Assembly (NCBI GenBank): GCA_950295325.1
Contig: OX485809.1
Span: forward strand, 40,765,081 to 40,829,080
From: Polytrichum commune
Lineage: Eukaryota; Streptophyta; Polytrichopsida; Polytrichales; Polytrichaceae
Length of the DNA: 64,000 nt
Direction of reading: 5' to 3'
Part shown: in pieces, positions 57,265-64,000 of the stretch
Layout: every line of letters begins with the position of its first letter
Position numbering within the stretch: the stretch's first letter is position 1
Program-made: the position numbers and the translations under genes
The notes under the pieces: model-generated
The model's input: only the letters and a program-made list of their open reading frames with translations
Database searches by the model: none
Told to the model about the DNA's origin: nothing

Positions 57265-57440
57265 AAAGTAGCCGGTTGAGTTCAAGACTTCAAGAAGATT
57301 GCCAATCTTCTTTGAGGAATCCATAGCATGTTCCCCACTTTTGATAAAGAAACAGCCGGAAGATGTCAACATGGAATTGGTGGGACTCGGAAACACTAGG
57401 CTAGCATCGACCCTTTCTGCCCAAAAACCTCCCTGGATAT
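57265..57440. mobile_element. Degenerate hAT-MITE, CARTGATCGGGG family
   Basis: GCCGGTTGAGTTCAAGACTT, GATAAAGAAACAGCCGGAAG, ATGTCAACATGGAATTGG, AAACACTAGG and TTCTGCCCAAAAACCTCCC follow the family consensus in order, but the left end is deleted and the right end mutated. The MULE-type MITE at 57470 starts about 30 bp after it. Confidence 0.7.
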
Positions 57441-57469
57441 TGGTTGAGAGCTCCGCAAGAAGTTGAACT

Positions 57470-57704
57470 GGAGAGAGTGAAGTAGCGCATACCTCTTATC
57501 CGTCCAACGTACAACAAAAACTTGACTCCCTACATGTTTGTGGTTGATTAATCTCAAACGACTTGGTCTAGATTCATTCTGGACTCTAACGCTAATTCCA
57601 GTGTCAAATCAACTTAAATAGTAACCTCCGCAGTGTATATCATTTCAAAGGGATCATGTTGGATGAATGAGAGCTACGCTTGTACGCGATAATCCCCTCT
57701 CTCC
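57470..57704. mobile_element. MULE-type MITE, GGAGAGAGG family (copy 2), 9-bp TSD
   Basis: The left end GGAGAGAGTGAAGTAGCGC pairs with GGAGAGAGGGGATTATCGC inward from the right. TCTTATCCGTCCAACGT pairs with CTCATTCATCCAACATG. Flanking nonamers AGTTGAACT (57461-57469) and AATTGAACT (57705-57713) agree at 8 of 9; 9-bp duplications are typical of Mutator-like elements. It is 235 bp and non-coding. Confidence 0.85.
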
Positions 57705-58096
57705 AATTGAACTTGACCAATTTATTCCATTAAACTTCTTTATTTCTTCATTTATTTTTGGGTTTGGCGGTGGGGTGGGGAGGGTGACATCATTTTAGGA
57801 AATTGTCCACAACACTACTAAACCTATGGGGATGGTTCTCTTGCCAAAAGGGGACGGGACGGGACGGGAGGGGGCATGCCCTACGTCCTAAACCATAGCC
57901 AGGGATTCCTCGTGGTGTCTACATACACACACTCACCCACTATTCGGCGACGCAAAACGCACCAAACTATTCTACAACTTCAAAACTATTCTACAACTTT
58001 TGTAGAATGTAACTCCACTCAGAAAATAGCATAAAAACACCCCCCATGTTAATCTAGTAATAGTCAGATTGAAGTAGCATCTAGAGCTGCTTCGCC

Positions 58097-58329
58097 CAAT
58101 GATCGGGGAGAACCGGCAGTTAGTTACAAATGAACCGGTGGAATTGGGGAAAGAACCGGTTGAAGTTCAAGAGTGCAGGAAAATTACCCATCATTTTAGA
58201 GGAATTTGTTGAAGAATATACCCCGATTTAATGAAGGAAAAGCGGAGGATGTCCTCTAACATGTAACCGGTTGGACTTTCAAACACTCGGATCTCGACCA
58301 ATTGTGCCCTAAAATCCCCCCGACCACTG
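58097..58329. mobile_element. hAT-MITE, CARTGATCGGGG family (copy 3)
   Basis: Starts CAATGATCGGGGAGAACCGG and ends CCCCCGACCACTG, 233 bp, with the opposite orientation to copies 1 and 2. Flanking octamers GCTTCGCC and GCTTCGTC agree at 7 of 8. ACCGGTT-type sites are mostly retained. Confidence 0.93.
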
Positions 58330-58379
58330 GCTTCGTCCACGATGGAGGATAAGTTTAGCACGCATCCCTAGCCCGCCCC

Positions 58380-58750
58380 CTTCCCCCAACGTGTAACTAC
58401 ACTCATGTATATCTCGGGCAGCTGCAAAATACTTGGACCGAGCGGGCGGGATACCCTCCCCGTGGGCTTGGGGGACCGGGCCGCCAGGGAAAATTTTGAG
58501 GGACGTGGAATCTCGCCCCCCTCACGCCTGTCGCTTGCCTTGGCTCCGAATGCTTTCAGGCGGGCAGGCGGGCAGGAAGGAAGGGAGGGAGGGAGGAAGT
58601 GGCGGAGGAGGTGTCCTGCAAGTCGTCGTAAAGGAAACTGGGAGTAGTCCAGGAGTCAATCACCAGGCTCCTGGGAATGGGAACAATATCACATCATATC
58701 GGGAAAGGAAAGGGGTAAAGGTAAAAAAAATTAAAAAAATTAAAAAAAAA
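58380..58750. other. GC-rich patch, no gene recognised
   Basis: CGGGCGGG-type motifs and a GGCGGGCAGGCGGGCAGGAA run followed by a GGGA-rich tract stand out from the AT-rich surroundings. Overlapping Gly/Arg-rich frames are composition artefacts. The patch ends in a purine-rich AAAATTAAAA tract. Confidence 0.45.
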
Positions 58751-58753
58751 ATT

Positions 58754-59690
58754 GGAAGAAATATTGGGTTCTCTTTTTAATGAAGGGGGAGAACCGGCTG
58801 TTGCACTGCTTATCCCAGTGACTGAGTGAGTGTCAATGATCGGGGAGAACCGGCAGTTAGTTACAAATGAACCGGTTGAGTTTGAGAAATAACCGGTTGA
58901 AGTTCAAGACTTCAGGAAAATTACCGATCATTTTAGAGGAATTTGTAGAATATACCCCAATTTAATGAAGGAAAACTGAAGGATGTCAATATGTAACCGG
59001 TTAGACTTGCAAACACTAGGATCTCTACCAATTATGCCCAAAAATCTCCCCGATCACTGGTGAGTGTGTGCGTGCTACTACCTATTTGGAGTGGGGTTAT
59101 ATGCAGTGCAAGAACGGCGGAGTTCGACTTTGTAGTCTACAAAGTTCAGTAGGTTGTTTGGACATTAGAAGAACATGCACTTTGACGTTGGCTTGATGAA
59201 ATATTACATTCTCGTCAAGTGGTTCTAGCAATGTGTAATTTCGAATAGTGACACGCATATCGGGATGATCAGTGTAGGTCCGCATGAACTGGCTGCGTTC
59301 GAGAAAAGTAGCGATTGTTTGAGAGGAATATATATACTTGGAAGAAATTTTGGGTTCTCTTTTTTAATGAAGGGGGAGAAATGGCTGTTGCACGGATTAT
59401 CCCAGTGAGTGAGTGAGTGCGTGCGTGCTACTACCTATTTGGAGTGGAGTTATATGCAGTGCAAGAATGGCGGAGTTCGACTTTGTAGTCTACAAAGTTC
59501 AATAGGTTGTTTGGACATTAGAGGAACATGCACTTTGACGTTGGCTCGATGAAATATTACATTCTCGTCAAGTAGTTCTAGCAATGCGTAGCTTCGAATA
59601 GTGACATGCTTATGGGGATGATCAGTGTAGTTACGCATGAGCCGGTTGCGTTTGAGAAAAGTAGCGATTGTTTGAGAGGAATATATGTGG
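58754..59690. repeat. ~350-bp tandem duplication, first copy holding a hAT-MITE
   Basis: Unit 1 (58754-59338, including the MITE) and unit 2 (59339 to about 59690) share GGAAGAAAT(A/T)TTGGGTT, GAAGGGGGAGAA, TGCTACTACCTATTTGGAGT, AGTTCGACTTTGTAGTC and TAGCGATTGTTTGAGAGGA. Without the 226-bp MITE and its TSD, both units are about 350 bp. Unit 2 has GAGTGAGTGCGTGCG where unit 1 has the MITE. Confidence 0.93.
58834..59059. mobile_element. hAT-MITE, CARTGATCGGGG family (copy 4), perfect TSD
   Basis: Starts CAATGATCGGGGAGAACCGG, ends CTCCCCGATCACTG, 226 bp. The 8-bp TSD GTGAGTGT is identical on both sides (58826-58833 and 59060-59067). It is the least mutated copy in the window. The unfilled paralogous site lies in unit 2 of the tandem duplication, near 59408-59425. 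Confidence 0.96.
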
Positions 59691-59800
59691 AATATGCCTC
59701 CCATTAGTAAGGAAAACCGAAAGACCACAACATGGAACCACCAGTTCGACTTGGAAGAGGGTGTCGACCGGTTCTGCCCAAAAACCTCCCGGGACATTGC
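59636..59800. mobile_element. Degenerate hAT-MITE, CARTGATCGGGG family
   Basis: GAGCCGGTTGCGTTTGAGAA, TAGTAAGGAAAACCGAAAGA, AACATGGAACC and CCGGTTCTGCCCAAAAACC are in consensus order, with a deletion after the first block. Unit 1 has the first block too (59286-59325), so this MITE was present before the tandem duplication and is older than copy 4. Confidence 0.65.
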
Positions 59801-60149
59801 TTTCCTTGCAGTGAATATCGAGGAAAGGGAATATATATATACACACGTAGCTGTTTCCAAGGATGCTTTATGATGCTTACTTGAGTTTGAGCCCCACTAC
59901 CATCGCCCGAGGTGAATGTTGATTATTCAATGGTGTGATTCTTGTTATTTTTAGATGATTTGACCCCATAATCAAAAACAAGGATGTTGAATTAGACAAG
60001 CGGGACTGAGCGGGGATTAGTTTATCACAAATATGTGTGGGTCATGGTTTTTCTAAACTCCTTTGTACCTCTGTAATGTTGGTGGGGGGTCCAACCCAAA
60101 GAGGTGGGGTGTTTAGCCCTAGCCAACATGCTCATCCTTATGGTTGTAA

Positions 60150-60430
60150 GGTAGATGGTGCTAAAACCTTTATTTTAGATGTTGAGCAGGGATACGATTA
60201 TTATATCTAAAATGTTCTAAATGGTTATTGGAAGCAATTGACATGGGACTCCAACGCACCGAAGTATGTCTTTTGAATTTGAAATGCAAAAACAATAGCG
60301 GCTCAAAGTTTCATTGGTAGGTGACCCAAAAGCAACATAAAGCCGTGATACTAAGGTGGTGAACATTCTCATATTAATACTCATTGTGCAAGATTTTTGA
60401 GCGTTGGTTTTAACATGCTCAATCTTAGCA
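60150..60430. repeat. Dispersed repeat R2, copy 2
   Basis: Starts AAGGTAGATGGTGCTAAAAC and shares ACTCCAACGCACC(G/A)AAGTATG, TTCAAAGTTTCATTGG and GGTGAACATTCTCAT with 61350-61630, and several blocks with 30765. GTTGGTTTTAACATGCTC near the right end is a possible inverted partner of the start. Confidence 0.7.
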
Positions 60431-60439
60431 CGGTTTGGG

Positions 60440-61345
60440 AATGTTTTAAGTAAGTATTGAATGAGTTGCCATTTGAGTAAATGGAGTCAATCAAAATGCT
60501 CGGTAGAAAAATGGAGCACGATTGCATTACATAAGACAAATACTTGGAGAAGTCGAGTTTTGTTTAATCGAAATATCAACGAATGTACACATATGTATTG
60601 TTCAAGCATGAGTTGCTCCTGACGTGCAGTGTTGACAGACGAATAATGATCATGTGGACATGGACTAAAGGCAGTGAACGGACATCATATGTTATGTAAA
60701 ATGAATATTGACGTTCCCTTTACTTTCTTTCTTGTTCAAGCATGATGGTTTACCATGCTCATCTATCGCTTTTAAGACACGTGCACATGGCATTCATATC
60801 AGGTGAGATTACTAATAGGCAAATTTGCGTAAACAAATGCCCCAATCACCTCATTCAGTGTTTCAACGTCAAGGTGGTGCCTCAATGTTTTAGTGTTTCT
60901 AGAACCAAGTGTTTTATCAAGTTAGCGCAAACCTGAAACAATAAAATGTGTGTGTGTGTTTTAATTTTTAATTTTTTAATTTTTTCTTCTTAAAATGGGT
61001 TGTTCAGGCCACTTGCATTTCATGAGAGTATTTCAAGTGTGTTTGTGGGTGGGGAGAGTCAAGCAATAACTTCTCCATTCCAAAGAGCCACCCACAAAAT
61101 CTGCTAATTGCCTACTTTGAAGAATTATGAAAGCATTTTGTTTATTCCTCAATTCTAAGTAGCATTGATGGGGGTGGATTTTTTTAATGTCATCCAAAGA
61201 TAAATTGCATGGAAAACATGAGGGCCGCTTCCATCTTGATTTGATTATGTGGAATATTTTAGGAACAAATGGGAACACCATTATTATTCAAAAAATAATT
61301 CTAGCATTGGCCCAACACTATTCAACGTCAAAACATTGGCAAAAA
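60440..61345. other. Spacer, no gene recognised
   Basis: AT-rich sequence between two copies of R2. A short (GT)n tract lies at 60946-60958. No frame with a domain. Confidence 0.5.
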
Positions 61346-61349
61346 CACA

Positions 61350-61630
61350 ATTTATAAGGTAGAGGGTGTAAAAATCGCGCCGTGCACAAATCTTATTATT
61401 ATATTTGGGAAAATTAAAGTGTCTCTTGCTAGCGATTGACAGGGGAGTCCAACGCACCAAAGTATGTTTTCTTTGGTTTTTGTACGCAAAAATTATAAGG
61501 GTTCAAAGTTTCATTGGCGGATTACCCAAAACCGTTACATGAGCCTCATGTTCACATGGTGAACATTCTCATAATTAATATCTACTTATTCTACAAGATT
61601 ACAAGGTGTTGATTTTGACGTATTTGACAT
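61350..61630. repeat. Dispersed repeat R2, copy 3
   Basis: Starts ATAAGGTAGAGGGTGTAAAA and is collinear with 60150-60430 to about ACAAGGTGTTGATTTTGACG. The orientation is the same as the other copies. Confidence 0.7.
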
Positions 61631-61639
61631 ATTATGACA

Positions 61640-62390
61640 TCCTCTATAGTTACCACATAGTGATCAATAGACGATTAATGTGGGTTGATGATGAATATTG
61701 TGGGCCACACGACATAAAGTTTAATGTAGTGGAGAGACCTTTATCACGATGTTTAGTTTGGGTGCAAAATGTGACTTGGTAGAAACAACCATATTTGTGG
61801 CCTCCAGGGTTTGGTTGGTCAACCTTTAAGTGGGACTCATTTGAGATCATTAATCAACCACAAACTCATAGAGGGCATGATGACTTATTACGGTACCTTG
61901 CATATAAGGTCGGTCCACTAAGATATACTCATGGTGGCAACATGTTGCACAAATTAATGTATGTGAATGTGATAACATTTTTTTTTTTTTTTTTAAACGA
62001 GTTGGACTATTTAGAAGACAAACGAAATGAGCTCTATTTCATTGGTAAAATACACACATGACCACGGGGACCCAAAAAAGTGAGTAGAGAAACTCTATTG
62101 GGTGCACTTGGTGGAACCACATAACCCAAATAAGGGGTGAACATCCTTGTTCATGTCGATTGACTAAAGTAACATTATGAGACAACCAATTGTTCCACAT
62201 AATCTTAGAGTTCGATTTATGATATAAGAGGTTAAAACTGCCCCACGTAGTGTCAAAGTTTGCAAGGACATTATCATGGACAACCTCCCTCTTTGAGTCT
62301 TTGAGAGTTTTTTCCTAGAGAAATCGATATTTAAGGAAAACATGACTAAATCCAAGTCCATAATTATAACAGGCTAAAATTCTATAGTAA
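61640..62390. other. Spacer, no gene recognised
   Basis: AT-rich, with a T-run of about 17 near 61978. No domain or terminal repeat. Confidence 0.5.
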
Positions 62391-62394
62391 CATC

Positions 62395-62700
62395 CTCCAT
62401 TAGGATTGTACGGTAGGATCCAACAGAACATGCAAAGTTGGTTATTATGATATAAAAGTAGTTTCTCTGAATAGATATTGAATTCTTAAATTTAAATATA
62501 TTTATTATAACATAAAATTAATAAATATTTTATTTTATCCATCATATTTTGATAGCATAGCATTCAAGTATTCATTGAATAAATTTCAAACATCTCCCTT
62601 GAATTTAGGTATAATAGAAGTGTATTAATGGATGCACCCATAGAAATGAAGCAACCAAAAAGTAAAAATTATGAGAATTATGTCCATATTTACTTAAAAC
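62395..62700. repeat. Dispersed repeat R3, copy 2
   Basis: TTAGGATTGTACGGTAGGAT, then CATCATATTTTGATAGCAT and ATGAAGCAACCAAAAAG are collinear with 31090-31400. The pair shows that the R3 unit is at least 300 bp. Confidence 0.65.
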
Positions 62701-63233
62701 AATTAGAGCGCAATAAGTCATCAATATACCTAGTTGAAAGTTTGGGAGATGTCATAGTAATTTGTAAAGTAAAGCAAATGAAATTGTGGGATAGGTCCCA
62801 AACCTTGAGTTTCTGAGAATTAACACAAAGTCACCCAAGTTTTCTTAATGCTTAAACTACCAAGCACACAAAGTGGTGTCAAGCTATTGAAAATTGGCTT
62901 TCTAGCTTGTCCAAGGGTGAGTGGGCCAAGCTAGCCTTGCATAGGCTAATTGGGGATTTAGGACAATGGGTCCCATGTGCATACCCTACTTTAAATCTTA
63001 TAATTCTCTCAAAGTTTGAGAGGTGAAAAGAAGAGGTCCCCAAAGTTTCACCTAACTTTTAAAATAAGCTCCAACACACAACGAGCTAATGAGCTCTTAA
63101 TATAAAGTTGTATGAAAGAAACATTGAACCCACGGTTTTGTCCCTATTTGAGGGACTTTACGGATAAATCTATCTTTAGCCTGAAAATTATTTTCAAAGA
63201 CATGATATCAATGTTGGAAGTAACTTTGTATTA

Positions 63234-63311
63234 GGTAATTGTTTTATTGGAACCGGTTATCGGTGCAGAACCGGTTCTGCACCGATAACCGGTTCCAATA
63301 AAACAATTACC
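63234..63311. repeat. 78-bp perfect palindrome centred on AACCGGTT
   Basis: Each 39-bp arm reads GGTAATTGTTTTATTGG, AACCGGTTATC, GGTGCAGAACC, and the other half is its exact complement with no spacer. The centre falls between 63272 and 63273. It contains three AACCGGTT octamers. Absence of any mismatch in otherwise decayed DNA suggests a recent origin or active homogenisation. Confidence 0.97.
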
Positions 63312-63313
63312 GG

Positions 63314-63497
63314 ACGTAACCGGTTGGCCGCTTTGTTGAGCCGCACAGGTGACCTAAACAGTGGGTCACCTGTCGTCATATCCGATTTAGATGATCATAA
63401 CCGGCTGGGATGTCGAGGTTATCGTCTGCAAACCTGTGTTCTCAGAGCCAATCGTGTAGTGCCACCTCGGCGAAACAAAGAAGCCAACCGGTTACGT
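63314..63497. other. GC-richer cargo bounded by 15-bp inverted repeats
   Basis: ACGTAACCGGTTGGC at 63314-63328 and its exact complement at 63483-63497 bracket 184 bp of distinctly GC-richer sequence. Inside is a hairpin ACAGGTGACC/GGTCACCTGT with a short loop near 63346-63375. A frame without ATG (63324-63509) runs through it with Arg-rich, protein-like composition, but no domain is recognised. It may be a tiny nested MITE; no TSD was seen. Confidence 0.6.
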
Positions 63498-63944
63498 AGA
63501 CGAAGTTAAGTGTATACAATAGAGTTAAAGTCCCTCAAAGAGGGATGAAACTGTGGGTTTGATGCATCTTCGAGAAAGCTTTCTATCAAGAGCTTGTTAG
63601 CACATGGTGTATCGGAGCCTATTTTGAAACTTGGGTAACTTTTGAGACCTCCTTTTTCCACCTCTCGAAATTTGTGAAAATTTTAGGATTTAAAAAAGGA
63701 TATGTGCATGGGACTTGTTGTCCTAAATCCCGGATTAGCTTATGCAAGGGTAGTTTGGCCCACCTATCCTAAGTAAAACAAGTTAGAGATAAAATTATTA
63801 ATAATCCGTGACCACTCTTTATGTTTGATAATTTAAACATTAAAAATTTTGGACAACTTTGTGTTAATTTTCATAAACTCAAGGTTTGAGACTAAACCCA
63901 TGATTTCATCTGCTTTACTGTACAAGTAACTCCAGTACAGTAGT

Positions 63945-64000
63945 GGGGATGAATCCACCAAATCTTTTAAGTACGCTTGCACGCAACAATCCCCTCTCGC
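63945..64000. mobile_element. Partial MULE-type MITE end at the window edge
   Basis: TACGCTTGCACGCAACAATC followed by CCCTCTC matches the right end of the GGAGAGAGG MITE at 57470 (TACGCTTGTACGCGATAATC, CCCTCTC). GGGGATGAATCCACC before it resembles the ATCCAAC block. The window ends inside or at the terminus. Confidence 0.55.

Larger units (their letters stand above)
62757..63930. mobile_element. ~1.17-kb foldback element with cargo loop
   Basis: The left arm (about 62757-63170) and right arm (about 63515-63930) are imperfect inverted copies in the same block order: AAAGTAAAGCAAATGAAAT, CAAACCTTGAGTTT, AATTAACACAAAGT, CTTGCATA(G/A)GCTAAT, GGGATTTAGGACAA, TTTGAGGGACTTTA. Each arm is about 400 bp. 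The loop, about 345 bp, contains a perfect palindrome and a GC-richer segment. No transposase frame or confident TSD was found. It could be a long-TIR DNA transposon or an inverted duplication able to form double-stranded RNA. Confidence 0.85.

Noticed and set aside
58405-58780. Gly/Arg-rich frames over the GC-rich patch
   Set aside because: Two overlapping frames with equal composition arise from GGGA/GGCGG repeats. No start context or domain.
1-64000. CRISPR arrays, bacterial operons, ribosome-binding sites, phage or plasmid functions
   Set aside because: No direct-repeat/spacer arrays with constant spacers, no closely packed coding, and the TE content is eukaryotic.

Overview
This window looks like nuclear DNA from a land plant, or at least a streptophyte. 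The evidence is a degenerate Ty1/copia element of plant type, a tnp2-type CACTA transposase, many short inverted-repeat transposons (hAT, PIF/Harbinger, Mutator and mariner/pogo-like), tRNA-derived SINEs, and AT-rich spacer full of stop codons. The species cannot be named. A non-LTR retrotransposon that appears to end in a restriction-like endonuclease (RLE) would be unusual for a flowering plant, so a non-seed plant is possible. I found no intact host gene. Nearly everything recognisable is transposable-element (TE) derived, and most long open frames are antisense or spurious.

Layout. 0-7 kb: a TIR element with a perfect 8-bp target-site duplication (TSD) at 2747-3466, then a dead copia element (about 4200-7139) interrupted by a hAT-like element at 4594-5159. 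7-14 kb: spacer with one member of the CARTGATCGGGG hAT-MITE family (10390-10605). 14-19 kb: a 1.27-kb non-autonomous hAT element with UTR-like cargo (14431-15704), a TA-flanked MITE and a PIF/Harbinger MITE. 19-24.6 kb: a decayed CACTA transposase with a SET-like domain directly upstream. 24.7-33 kb: spacer, a composite tandem array, LINE remnants and a second CACGGG-type hAT. 33.8-35 kb: a large imperfect inverted repeat with a hAT-MITE nested in one arm. 37-41 kb: a SINE, a Tourist-like MITE and a 1.2-kb pogo-like element. 41-45 kb: two decayed copies of an RNase H/RLE-type non-LTR retrotransposon, one split by a PIF element. 45-50 kb: spacer with long G/C tracts and a ~155-bp satellite-like array. 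50-60 kb: dense MITEs, including a MITE with a perfect TSD beside an unfilled paralogous copy of its target. 60-64 kb: dispersed repeats and a ~1.17-kb foldback structure whose loop holds a 78-bp perfect palindrome and a GC-richer cargo.

The window is best read as a stack of dated insertions. Removing the nested elements with one TSD copy rejoins older frames (copia Gag, the LINE zinc knuckle), which proves the element boundaries. The palindromic octamer AACCGGTT recurs across several otherwise different elements. The two strongest candidates for something undescribed are the RNase H/RLE LINE family and the foldback element with the palindrome and AACCGGTT-rich cargo.
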